Part shown: positions 9,367 through 20,610 of the stretch, piece after piece
Numbering within the stretch: the first letter of the stretch is position 1
Layout: every line of letters begins with the position of its first letter
NCBI GenBank assembly: GCA_039105265.1
Contig: JAPFFF010000062.1
Location: 310,001 to 374,000 of the forward strand
Length of the DNA: 64,000 nucleotides
Direction: 5' to 3'
From: Tritrichomonas musculus
Lineage: Eukaryota; Parabasalia; Tritrichomonadida; Tritrichomonadidae
Made by a program: the position numbers and the translations under genes
Notes under the pieces: generated by a model
Databases searched by the model: none
What the model saw: only the letters and a program-made list of their open reading frames with translations
Told to the model about the DNA's origin: nothing

Positions 9367-10536
9367 ATGAATGTAAGTATGCTTCCAAGAGTCTATAAAA
9401 GGCCAGCATATCATCACCATAATGAAAAACCAGAAAAGATTGCTCCTGTTCTAAATGCTCTTAAGAACTGTAAAAGGGGAGAAATGAGAAAAATAGAAAA
9501 GCAAACTTTGATTAGTTATAATACTTTAAAAGACTGGAGAAGAAAACTTCAAAAAGATCCGAGTTATGATCCAACAAAAAAGCAAATAAGAGAATCAACA
9601 AGAATTTTTATGCCAGATGAAGAAGATAATATTGCAGAATTTATAAAAGATTATATCATTAAGCCAGGTTACTTTTTTACAGATGATGATTTCAGAGAAC
9701 TTATCATATCTGAATATTTAAGAAAATACAAAAATTCCGAAGATATAAAGAAATTTAATGCGTCGGATGGTTATATTTTTAATTTCAAAGAAAAGCATAG
9801 AATCTCGAGTCGCAAATGCCATATAAGAAGAAGACCTGAAAATGGAACTTTTGAAGAAGAGTTTGTAAATCAAGTAGAAAATTTAAAACAAACAAATGAT
9901 AATGATTTTATTATAAACATTGATGAGACAAGCTGGGAACTATTCCCTAACAATCTTTTGGTTTGGCAATGTAAAAATGAAGATCATGCAGTATGTTATA
10001 TGAACAAGGCCAATCCAAAAGATTGCATGACTGTTATTGCTGGCGTTACTGCTTCGGGAACAAAACTTCCACTCATGTTTATTGCAAAGGGAACAACAGA
10101 AAGGTGTGAAAACTCACAAATTGGAGATGTCTCCCCACATTGGAGTTATCACTCCGAGACAGGATGGGTAACTGAAGAGGTTTTTTTACATTATTTGAAA
10201 ATATTGAGAGAACACTATGGAGGTGTTGATGGTCCAAAATTGCATTTAATCCTTGATGTCTATCCGTCACACAGGACTGAAGACATCAAGAATTTTGCAG
10301 TTGGTCTAAATATGGATCTTTTGTTTGTGCCTGCTGGTAGAACAGACGAGTTTCAACCCTTAGACAGAGCAGTTTTTGGTTCTTTGAAGTCCATGGCCCG
10401 TAGACTATTTAGACTTCGAGTGAGCCAAGATAGAAATGTCATTAGAAAAAAGAGCGATGCAGTGGAAGATATGATCTGCGCCTGGGAACGACTCCCTACT
10501 CATGTTATTGAAAAAGGTTGGACATTTAATGAATAA
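9367..10536 (+). CDS. Pogo-like DDE_1 transposase, intact
   Basis: The 389-residue protein has an N-terminal helix-turn-helix-like part (about 25-65, with LISYNTLKDWRRKLQ resembling the psq/CENP-B type DNA-binding fold) and a DDE_1 catalytic domain. The catalytic triad is visible: D186 in INIDETSW, D297 in LILDVYPSHRT and D333 in FQPLDRAVFG. The third acid is Asp, as in pogo/Tigger elements, and D297 and D333 are 36 apart. No stop or frameshift breaks it. It would cut and join the 52-bp TIRs that flank it. ATG at 9367 lies 63 bp inside the left TIR; an alternative downstream ATG at codon 5 is possible. A relative, heavily decayed, lies at 26.3-27.8 kb. Confidence 0.93.
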   Translation: MNVSMLPRVYKRPAYHHHNEKPEKIAPVLNALKNCKRGEMRKIEKQTLISYNTLKDWRRKLQKDPSYDPTKKQIRESTRIFMPDEEDNIAEFIKDYIIKPGYFFTDDDFRELIISEYLRKYKNSEDIKKFNASDGYIFNFKEKHRISSRKCHIRRRPENGTFEEEFVNQVENLKQTNDNDFIINIDETSWELFPNNLLVWQCKNEDHAVCYMNKANPKDCMTVIAGVTASGTKLPLMFIAKGTTERCENSQIGDVSPHWSYHSETGWVTEEVFLHYLKILREHYGGVDGPKLHLILDVYPSHRTEDIKNFAVGLNMDLLFVPAGRTDEFQPLDRAVFGSLKSMARRLFRLRVSQDRNVIRKKSDAVEDMICAWERLPTHVIEKGWTFNE

Positions 10537-10550
10537 TCTTTCACTACATC

Positions 10551-11231
10551 CAAGAATGATGTTATTCTTTTTCTTTGTTTTGGTTATCAAATTTGATATC
10601 GTTATAAGATGATGCACAACAAGTTACTGCTGCAACTTTATCAGGTGTGAATATTGTTACTCTTTTGTATTCAAGAATGATGTTATTCTTTTCCTTCTTT
10701 GTTTTGGTTATCAAATTTGATATCGTTATAAGATGATGCACAACAAGTTACTGCTGCAACTTTATCAGGTGTGAATATTGTTACTCTTTTGTATTCAAGA
10801 ATGATGTTATTCTTTTCATTCTTTGTTTTGGTTATCAAATTTGATATCGTTATAAGATGATGCACAACAAGTTACTGCTGCAACTTTATCAGGTGTGAAT
10901 ATTGCTACTCTTTTGTATTCAAGAATGATGTTATTCTTTTCATTCTTTGTTTTGGTTATCAAATTTGATATCGTTATAAGATGATGCACAACAAGTTACT
11001 GCTGCAACTTTATCAGGTGTGAATATTGTTACTCTTTTGTATTCAAGAATGATGTTATTCTTTTCATTCTTTGTTTTGGTTATCAAATTTGATATCGTTA
11101 TAAGATGATGCACAACAAGTTACTGCTGCAACATTATCAGGTGTGAATATTGTTACTCTTTTGTATTCAAGAATGATGTTATTCTTTTCATTCTTTGTTT
11201 TGGTTATCAAATTTGATATCGTTATAAGATA
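10551..11231 (+). repeat. 124-bp tandem repeat in the transposon, 5.5 copies
   Basis: Units starting with CAAGAATGATGTTATTCTTT begin at 10551, 10672, 10796, 10920, 11044 and 11168. The first unit is 121 bp, the rest 124 bp, and the last is truncated near 11231. Units are almost identical. Short open frames on the minus strand here (60-70 codons) are products of the repeat and not genes. Confidence 0.95.
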
Positions 11232-11302
11232 TTGCGTTCCAATAAATTATCGATCCAAACTCTTCCCATCAATAATATATTAGTTTTATTATTATTATTA
11301 TT

Positions 11303-11330
11303 GTTAAAATGATTCAAAAATCATTTTAAC
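11303..11330. other. Perfect 12-bp stem hairpin
   Basis: GTTAAAATGATT (11303-11314) is followed by a 4-nt loop and its exact complement (11319-11330). It lies directly after the 124-bp repeats within the transposon, and may be a termination or recombination structure. Confidence 0.6.
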
Positions 11331-11802
11331 TTAATGATGTGGAGATATTGTCATTCTATCAAATTAAAATTTTTGTATCAAAATTATTGGCTTCAGACAA
11401 TAGATTTTTTTGAGACGATTTTTGTCAATAGACTAACAATAGCATTCAAAAACCAATTTATCGCTAAAAACTTAAGTTTTTACATTGAAAAGCATTATTT
11501 TTTACTGATTATGATTTATGTTTTCCAATGAAACATATATTTTTACCTTGTTAAAAAATTGAAATAATGATGATTTGATTTGATTACTGTTGAAAGGCAA
11601 AAATAATTTCGTGCTCAATTTTAATAAAAATTCAAATGCAGAAACAATTTCGTTCTCTTTTTATAAATAATTTATCATGAATATTTTATAAACGCCAAAA
11701 TTTAAAATAGATCCCAACAACTAAATGTAAATATTGAATAATTTTGTCTTAAATGTCATCCAAATTTAGAATCAATTTTATTCATAATTATTATTCATCA
11801 AT

Positions 11803-12173
11803 TAAAATTCATACGATAAAAATTCAATGCAAATGATAAATTTCTTTATGATTAGACAAATTCATACGATAAAAATTCAATGCAAATGATAAATTTCTTT
11901 ATGATTAGACAAATTCATACGATAAAAATTCAATGCAAATGATAAATTTCTTTATGATTAGACAAATTCATACGATAAAAATTCAATGCAAATGATAAAT
12001 TTCTTTATGATTAGACAAATTCATACGATAAAAATTCAATGCAAATGATAAATTTCTTTATGATTAGACAAATTCATACGATAAAAATTCAATGCAAATG
12101 ATAAATTTCTTTATGATTAGACAAATTCATACGATAAAAATTCAATGCAAATGATAAATTTCTTTATGATTAG
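11803..12173 (+). repeat. 53-bp tandem repeat, 7 copies
   Basis: Seven copies of a 53-bp unit (starting ACAAATTCATACGATAAAAA, ending TTTATGATTAG) run head to tail. All but the first few bases of copy one are identical. It lies inside the pogo-like transposon. Confidence 0.95.
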
Positions 12174-13112
12174 TAATTTGATTCCATAAGAAACTGTTTG
12201 AATTTTTCTTTATTACAAAAGATCGCTGTTTTCTGCTTTTTTTCGATTTCAAAGAAGTATTTTATCTTTATTGTCGGATTTTATGCAATATATGTTCATC
12301 TTAATAATTATTTAAATTAAGTGAACTTAATTTTGGAAAATACAAAGTTAAAACGCGCATTTTTAATAATTATTTAGTCTTATTAATATTCATTTTTTCA
12401 GAAAAGTTTGATTATGTCCAATTTTAATTATTTAATTATCTTCTTTAGATTTAAGTAATCTTTAAATTGTGCATAATATTTCAGCATTCTGATCATTATT
12501 ACAATTTTAATGTTTACTCATTTTCAATTTAATAGTAAAAATCTCATTTCGCAAATGCAAAAAATCAATCAAAATCCAAATCATTGTTGAATCGATTTAT
12601 ACTTTTATACTGAAAACAAATGCATATAAAATTAAGTTCTACGTTCATTTGTTTCGTCATAATTTTTGAAATTATATGCAATTTTATCCAACATTTATCA
12701 GAATCAGTATTTCTCAACCAAACATTTTAATCTACAATTAAATAAACTTTTTATAACCACAGAAAATTTACTTGAAAAATTAACAAGTAGCGCAATATGA
12801 ACATTATATTTTGAATGAAAAAACAAAGTGAACCGTAAAAAATAAATAAATGATGAGTAATGACAAATGTTAAAAAAATTGCATATAAAGAATTTCGATA
12901 GCTTTTACCTTTTTAGAATATAATAAAATAATTAAATATTTACCATCTTCCTTTTTATTCATATTTTAATTATTAATAAAGCCTTAGATGTTATTAATAT
13001 TTTTTTATTTATTTGTAGAAATTTCTTTTTATTCTTTAAATAAAACGAATTTTTTATAAAAAGCTATATAAACTTTTTAAAATAGCTCATAGAATTCTTC
13101 TCAAATTTTATG

Positions 13113-13164
13113 AAAAGGGTAATTTAATGTAACCACATTTGGGCGAAGTTACGTGAGAATTGGG
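13113..13164 (-). repeat. Right TIR of pogo-like transposon
   Basis: Inverse of 9252-9303 with one mismatch; followed by the TA duplication at 13165-13166. Confidence 0.93.
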
Positions 13165-13166
13165 TA

Positions 13167-14585
13167 CACAAAAGATATTTTTTTTTTTATGGATTAATAT
13201 TTCTCTATATACTACATTTATTGTCTGCTCTAATTGTATATAAGAATTATAATGATTCACGCTACAAATTTGAAGACTTTTAGAAATTTTGCTTGAATAT
13301 CAAAATTAATATTATTTGCATAAGTTTTTAAAAGAAAAATATAAATACAATTTCTAATATAGTTTTCTATATTATTTTGGAGATATAAATGGCTTTAAAA
13401 ATGTATTTTTATACAAATATGCCAGTTTTATTGTAATAATTCCATGAATCTCAAAAACTGTAGAACAGATTTTTATTATAATATAAAATTATATCATTAA
13501 GATTTATTTTAAAAAGATATTTTAATATAATTTAAAAATTTTCAGGAAACTAGGAAGATATTTATAAATTAAAGCAATTTTTGTGATATAAAAATACAAA
13601 GGAAAAATATTTCATAAATATTTTGGCTAGCAATCAATATTTCATATATAATTTCATTTTAAAATATGCATTGTAATGTATTGTTAAAATGTATATTTCC
13701 TAGTCCAGTATAATCTTCAAAGTTTAAGAAAAAACATGAAAAAATATCAAAAAAAATATAGATTATCAAAGCTATTTCAACTTTTTTTTAATATTAAAAT
13801 AATAAAAAGAGTTTAATATGATTTATATATCTTATGTAAAATATTATATATTTATAAATATTATTTCATTATGGAAATAACATATAAATATTAAGATATA
13901 AACAGATTAAAAATTAAATTTGATGTTTTTTTGATGTTTTATAAAACTTAATATAAGGTTTATTTTATGCTTGGCGAATCTTAATCAGCATAACTAATTT
14001 TATTTAAATGCATATAAATTATATATTATTTTTGAAAAATTAAAAGAGCAAGGGGCAGTAAGGTGATGAAGTTACATTTCAAATTAGATAATAAAAACTG
14101 ACACTTTTTCTGTTTTGTTATTAAAGAAGAAAAATAAACTAAAGTCTAAGAATTATATTTGTACAGTATATGATTTTAAATTAAATTTCTAAGGAATAAA
14201 TTAGAAATAATGGCCACATATCTCAACAAAGCCCATCAAAAATGAAAATTGTGAACTGTCTTTTTCGATGTATGATGATAACTAGAAAGCAATATTTTAT
14301 ATTTGAATATAACATCTACTAATTCAATAATATTTTATATTTATAATGACGGAATTTTATTTTTTATAAATTTCGACACCTCTAGATTGATTAAAATATG
14401 AGCATTATATTCCTCTATTCAAAAGGCATAAATAATTATTCCAATTTCAAAAAAGAAAAAATGTAATATATTAAATTTAATCTTAATACACTTAATTTCA
14501 TAATTATTTATATAAAGTACATCTAATCACACCTATTTTAATGAATAAAAATATTTAAATCCTTGAAAAATAAATCAATGAATTA
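13167..14585. other. Intergenic region
   Basis: AT-rich, stops in all frames; no gene, RNA or repeat could be supported. Confidence 0.5.
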
Positions 14586-14593
14586 GTGTATAT

Positions 14594-15648
14594 CAGGGTT
14601 GTCGATCGATGATGATAAATATCGATTATCGGCTCATTATCGATAGTCCGATAATATCGATAAAAATTTGTTCGATAACCAATAATTATCGATAAATACG
14701 TTAAGCAAAACCGCCGATATTTGGTCACTATCGGACGGTTACGGTTCGATATTCTCCGATATTTTATAATAAAATTTCCATACTTTTTTTTTACATTTTT
14801 GATTAAAATTTGGAATTTTATATTTTTAATTGTACTTCAATAGTGCATGCTGAAATAAGCGAAATAAGGTCAGAGTGCATTATATGTCCAATATAATAAT
14901 GAGAAGCTAAAAAATCAGGTTTTTGATTAATACATAAAAAGATTATTTTCAAAATTTTTAAAAAAGAACCAATTGGCCAACAAAAAAAGATTATGATTAA
15001 GAACAAAGTTATAAGACGATAATTTCCTCATATCTTCTCAGTATTAAATTATTTCCATATTTGCAAATTAACGAATCTTAATATGTAATGAAATATTAAT
15101 GCAATGCTACTAAAATAATTTGCGTTTTTTTTTATTAAAAGAATATCAAGTCTAAAAATATTTAGAGAAATGGAGAGAATTTTATTAATTTACAAAAAGT
15201 TATCGTGTTCACTTTTTGATAAATTTAATTTTTTAGCCAAAATAAAATTATCTTTATTGATTTTAAATTTCATACTTAAATATTATTAGAATTATAATAT
15301 ATTACTTATCTTTTATTATAATAAAAGTTAATTTCCTATGAAATATAAAAAATCTTTTTTAATAATTTGATCATTTGTACATACAAGCTTTTTTATATGT
15401 CATTACTTGAAAAAATAACTTTTATATAATTATATAACAATTAAATAGCCATAATTTCTAGTAAATATCTTTTCTTTACCTTAAAAAAGTTAAAAATATC
15501 GGTCATTATTGGCCATGATAAAAACCGTTTTTATCGATAATGATATTTATTATCGGATAGTATCGGTTATTCTACTCTACTCCCGATAATATCGATAATA
15601 TTGGCAACGTATTTAACCGTTATCGGACACTATCGATAAACATCCCTG
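14594..15648. mobile_element. Non-autonomous hAT-like element, 1055 bp
   Basis: The element begins CAGGGTTGTCGATCGATGAT and ends with the inverse of CAGGGATGTTTATCGATAGT, so both ends share the hAT-style CAGGG terminus and a TATCGATA-rich subterminal zone (14615-14765 and 15495-15640). It is flanked by an exact 8-bp direct duplication, GTGTATAT, at 14586-14593 and 15649-15656, the hallmark of hAT insertion. The interior has no coding potential; a 62-codon frame at 14818-15006 is not supported. It must be moved by a transposase encoded elsewhere. Its ends differ from those of the hAT at 31.5-37.9 kb, so that enzyme is probably not its partner. Confidence 0.88.
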
Positions 15649-15656
15649 GTGTATAT

Positions 15657-16218
15657 ACTAAAAATGTGGTATTATGCTAATTCAAATTTGTTTTTGAATC
15701 ATATATGCGTAAAATTGTTTTAGAATTTAAGATATAAAAATTATGAATATTTATTGATACATTTCAAAAATTGAATTCAATCAAAATCACTTTGAGAGAT
15801 AAATTGAAAATTTGATAAACGCATATATAAAAGAATAACTATGAAATCATATTGATATATAATAACAGTAATAATAATTGTATTATATTTAAAAAAAATC
15901 GATTATTTTATCAAATAACAATAGATAAAGCTAATTCAATTTTTCAAAGCATTCAAAAATTTTTTATTCAGTCGATAATTGATAAATAAAAAATAATCAT
16001 TGGATTTTATTCAATATGATAATCAAGATGCAAATTAATGTACATCAAATATTTAATCGAAAATAATTGAAATAAAACTATAGAAATTTTTCAATTAATA
16101 ATATTCAAAATTCACGATAATTTAATCATTCAAATACTATCAATATATTTGAATGAATCCGATGAATATTATTTAAAAAATTCAATGGATATTGAATTTA
16201 TAATCGAGTTTTTTATTT
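15657..16218. other. Intergenic region
   Basis: AT-rich DNA without a supported gene or repeat. Confidence 0.5.
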
Positions 16219-16220
16219 TA

Positions 16221-16529
16221 ACGTTCTATCAATAGATCCACAGCATTTCATTAGATCCAGAGCAGGTTCAATTTAGCATAAATTTGCAATAGTTTGATCG
16301 TTTTTATATAAAAAGAAAACCAAATATGATCAGAAATATTTTTATCAAATATTTTTTAATTTCCACTATTTTACTAATATCTCCAAATAAAAAAGTAAAA
16401 CTAAAAATGTACAATAATAATTTTTATTATTAAATAATTAATAAAATAATTAAATTGTATGAAAAATAACATAATTTTAATTTAGTGCTATGGATCTATT
16501 GAAATGGTATGGATCAAATGAAAGCACGT
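16221..16529. mobile_element. Small TA-flanked MITE, 309 bp
   Basis: The ends are imperfect inverted repeats of about 45 bp sharing the core ATTTCA(A/T)TAGATCCA and terminal ACGT.CT.TCA. Both sides are flanked by TA (16219-16220, 16530-16531), as for mariner-type MITEs. About one base in five differs between the ends, suggesting an old insertion. No coding capacity. Confidence 0.65.
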
Positions 16530-16531
16530 TA

Positions 16532-16865
16532 TCATAATATGTTTAAAATTCTGATATGATATCATTTATAATTTTCATGATGAAAAGCTTTTAATAACGT
16601 TTCAATAAAATAAGAAATATCTGGTCGATGATTCAATTTACAAGTAAAGCATATTCACTTTTTCAATTAATAAAGTTGTTTTAATTCTTTAAAAAAAAAG
16701 AAAAGTATCTGATCTCCTGAATTCAATTAACTTTTTAAATGAGTTTATTCAAATATTTGATAAAAAAATAACGAATCTCGCAATTTCTCACATAGCAAAG
16801 TCAACTTAAAAATGATATATCAAAAATATTAATTGTATCACAATAGCGGTTGATTTTTTTAATTG

Positions 16866-16927
<62 letters not shown>

Positions 16928-17386
16928 TGACGAAAAATCGTATATAATTAGATGGGCTTTTAATTAAGGTATGAATTTACGGGGTTTAACAATTTTTTAA
17001 TTAAACTAAATTAAGTGTGTTCATATGCTCGTTTCAAATAAAAGTGATTTAAGTGCAAAAAAAGAATAAAATATTTTGGTTCGTCATAGGATTTAACCTA
17101 TATTAAAAAAGCTTCATATGATATTATAAATGAGTCAAAGTCAGTTGTGTCACTAGTTTCAAAGATTTGTTGCAAATATAAACAAAAAATTGGTCAAATT
17201 AATTTTACAATATTTCAAAATTTAATTGATTTTTTTTTAGTTATAAAAAAGGTTGTTTCAAGTAAATTCTAATTGATTTGATGGATATATTATATATTAA
17301 TATTTTTAATCAAATCAAATAAACAAGAGCCAATATATATGTATTGATCTAATTGAACCAAATAAAAAAATATGTTTGATATATAT
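16532..17386. other. Intergenic region with a 58-T tract
   Basis: Apart from the homopolymer at 16867-16924 no feature is supported. The sequence is AT-rich with frequent stops. Confidence 0.5.
16867..16924. repeat. Poly(dT) tract of 58 bases
   Basis: Uninterrupted T run, the longest homopolymer in the window. It could be slippage or an old poly(A) tail of a minus-strand insertion, but no retroelement ORF lies beside it. Confidence 0.9.
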
Positions 17387-17726
17387 TTATTCCGAATTTT
17401 CTGTGACGACAGTAAAATTATCAGGTTTTATACCTTGTTCTGACATAATTTTTGAAAATTCTTCATCTGATAATTGTATCATTTCCTTAAAATTACCTTT
17501 CTCATCAAATACATACTTTATTTTGTCAATACTAATGCAATATGCCATTTCTCCATTGGTATAATAACATTTATCACATATTTTTTCTTTGCTTGGTAAT
17601 TCCACTTGTTTTAAATCTCGGTTGATATTATTATCTGCGATATTAGAAATAGAATTATTGTTTTCTTCTTTTTTTTTCAGGAGGATTATCTTTATTCTTA
17701 ACTCTCTTTGAAGAGGAACAACCCAT
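17387..17726 (-). pseudogene. Short acidic protein with N-terminal acylation motif, frameshifted
   Basis: An ATG at 17726 begins MGCSSSKRVKNKDNPPEKK, a classic pattern for N-myristoylation at Gly2 plus palmitoylation at Cys3, with nearby basic residues. The frame breaks in a run of nine A. One base less in the run would join it to a second open frame that continues to 17387 through ELPSKEKICDKCYYTNGEMA and ends in NFTVVTENSE, giving a protein of about 110 residues with a CxxC pair. That second frame is open further upstream only without an ATG, so the MGCSSS start is the likely original. Either a homopolymer sequencing error or a real pseudogene would explain it. I do not recognise the family; the predicted place is the inner face of a membrane. 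Confidence 0.6.
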
Positions 17727-17797
17727 ATATTATCAAATAATAAATTTTTAAGAACATAATTGGTCATTTGAAAAACTCTGACCAAAAAAACTAACAA

Positions 17798-20610
17798 TTT
17801 TTTTAACTACATTTTCTCATAATGAAATACAATATTGCAAGTTATGGAAATGTGATTTTTCTTTATTAACCGATTTTTAATGTACATGTGCAAAAACTTT
17901 TATTAACAAAAAAGTAATTATGATGTTAGATAAATAATCTGATACAAATAAGGAAAAATTTAAAAAATCTTTCTATTAGTTTGTTTGTTTATTTAATGAA
18001 ATATTAAATTTACAATAAGACATTTATTTTTCTAGTTTGGGTATTTCTCAATTTTGCTTTTATCAATTGAATTTTTGTGAGACAAAAAAGATTTATTTTG
18101 CCTTGATTAAAAAGTTATTCCGAAATTAATTGATTTATTTAAATTGCTAACATTCTATATTATTTATACAAAAAATCTTTTTGATTAAATCTTTTTTGAT
18201 GTTTTACTTTAATTCAATTTAAACAAGTGCTTTTTTGAGATCCTCCTTCTTAAAAAGTGGTTGTTGGCTATTTAAAGGCTAATTTATAAATATTAATATT
18301 AATATTTATTAAATTACATATAAATATATAAAAGTGCATGTTTTAATTTAGAAAATAAAAGCACAAAACCGATTTTCAATTTCATAAGCATTTGTTGCTT
18401 TGTAATAAACCAAATTGAAGCTCACTTTTTCTCTTCATCTTAGTTTGTGAAATTTTTAAAGTGGACCATTTGCAATGAGAAAACAGCGAATGCAATGATT
18501 CTGATCAAAACTAAAAGGAACAGAAAGATGCAGATTCCAATTCATTCATCCTCAAATAAACTTTGCCATTTCTGTCAGATTCAAGAACAAAAAGCTGGTT
18601 CTCTGCAATACAATGCAATCAATGATTTACAGAAATATTGAAAGCATTTAGAATGTTGACTGTACTATTATATATTTTTTGTACACAATCTCAAGTTTAC
18701 TAAAATAATTGAAATATAACATGTATTTAATTAACAATACAAATCAAAAGAATTTCTTTTCAGTGCAAGGTTTTATGAATCTTTTTTGCATTCTTAAAGA
18801 TGAATTAATCTCCTGAATTATCTATATATTTGTGTTTTAAAGTTAAATTATTTAACTGAATTTGATTGAATGAAACCAAAAAAATTTTCATATTATGATC
18901 TTTTATTCAATCAACTCGATTGATTCAAATGTATAACAAAAAAGAGTTCTTTCTTTTTATATTATTAAATAGATTGTATAACAAAAGCACTAATAATAAA
19001 AAAGAGTGATTCAGCTTATTAATTTGTCTAAAGAATGCAAATATAAAAAGTTCTGTTATAATGTAACTCTTTGATATTGTTTAAATCAATCTATAAAAGA
19101 ATCATTTAAACAAAGAAAAAGAATTGCAAGATGTAATTAATAAGAATAAATAAAGGAAATGATGCAGGAGCTGATAAATATCTGTTTTATCTTGGAATGG
19201 CTTGACAAATGATTAATGTGAAAGTGTTGAATAATTGCAAATGAAAACTCAAAAAGATAGAAAGAGCTTTTCAATTTTTTTTACAAAGGTTATCAACAAA
19301 AAGGTTAAATGGCAATAAATTGATTCAATTTTGTAAGGATAGGGAATTTTGATTCAATTTAATCTATAAAAAAAATACAATATATAAATATATTTAATTA
19401 ATATAATATTTAAATTAAATTATGATCCTAATTACTTAATTTTACTTGTAAGGGTATATCTGAATGATAAATTATCACTTTTTTTTATTTAATTATAATA
19501 TGAATGTTTTTTTTTTTTTGACAATAAATACATAGAGAATAAAAATTATGTAATCTCTTTATTAACAATGCTGAGGTATTCATTATTTAATGTATATTAT
19601 TTATATTATTTAAATGTAAAAAATAAAAAATTTTTATTATATATTTAAATTAATAAATAATAATAATGTCATGCATTTTCATTATATTATAAGATATAGA
19701 ATGATTAAAATCATTAATATCTATATTTTTTATATTTTTATATAAATTTGAAGAACTTTTTTTTGTTAAATGCTTAAATTCTGAAATATTTTTTTAATAT
19801 TTTGGGTATTGTTTAATAAATTGCAACTTTCATTGAGTTTTGTAGAATCAGCATTTTTTAACGAGCTGGCACGTTATATGTAAAAACGAGAAAGCTCGTT
19901 ATTTTATTATCACAAATTTTTTAACGTTTTTTTGGTTATAAGATGTTTTTAAGCTCAAATATATAGAATATTGGAAGAAAATAATAAATAAATTAAAAAC
20001 AGTATTTGAATTAAAATTGAGAGTAACCATTGAATTTGAATGAAAACTCTCAAATTCAGATTATTTTTTAAATGGACGTTGGAATCTGATTTGACTAGAA
20101 TTTGATATCAAATAACTTAACAAAAAAGCAAAAATTAAAAAAATGAATATATAGAAGTTTTTCGCACTGAGTAACCTTTTTAATATATTCATTAAAATGG
20201 CGAATAAATAAAAACATATTATTATTTTTATAAAAAAAAAGGATGATATACAAAGAGCATGTTAATTCTATATAGATATATAATATCAGCGAGCAATTAT
20301 TCATTATATTTATATATATTTATTAAAATATTTTATTTTATATTATGTTTTTAAGATATTAAGAGATATAAGTCAAAGATTTGTCAAAAAAAGGGAACTA
20401 GTGGAAGTATTATAAAAGTGTTTGATATTATTTCATAATTTCATTACAATTCAAACAAATTAAAAGCCCGTTGCTTACAAAACAATTGAATAAATTTTCT
20501 GAAGAAAAAATTCATAGTTGAATAATTGTGAAATGCTTTTTGATTTAACAATAACATGCTATAGTAATAAAACATTTGCTCCATTTTTGCTATATTAAAA
20601 CAACAAATTA
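17798..20610. other. Long intergenic region
   Basis: No gene could be supported over about 2.8 kb. A 64-codon frame at 18447-18641 lacks an ATG start and any recognisable domain; minus-strand frames at 20095-20304 and 20444-20635 are Phe/Ile/Leu-rich low complexity. An 8-bp inverted repeat at 19860-19900 is listed separately. Confidence 0.5.
19860..19900. other. Inverted repeat, possible hairpin
   Basis: AACGAGCT (19860-19867) and AGCTCGTT (19893-19900) can pair across a 25-nt loop, in an otherwise AT-only region. Function unknown. Confidence 0.4.

Larger units (their letters stand above)
9252..13164 (+). mobile_element. Complete pogo/Tc1-mariner-like transposon, 3.9 kb
   Basis: The element is bounded by 52-bp terminal inverted repeats (9252-9303 and 13113-13164) that match with a single mismatch at position 4. 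It is flanked on both sides by the dinucleotide TA (9250-9251 and 13165-13166), the target duplication typical of Tc1/mariner/pogo elements. One transposase gene (9367-10536) lies just inside the left end. The remaining 2.6 kb is non-coding and holds two minisatellites, a perfect hairpin and AT-rich filler, which makes the element long for its family. Nearly identical TIRs and an intact transposase suggest recent activity. Confidence 0.92.

Noticed and set aside
10079-10865. Minus-strand frames of 60-70 codons over the transposase and the 124-bp repeats
   Set aside because: One is antisense to a well-supported transposase; the others repeat the same peptide because of the tandem repeat.
18447-18641. 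64-codon plus-strand frame
   Set aside because: No ATG start, no domain and no neighbours that support it.
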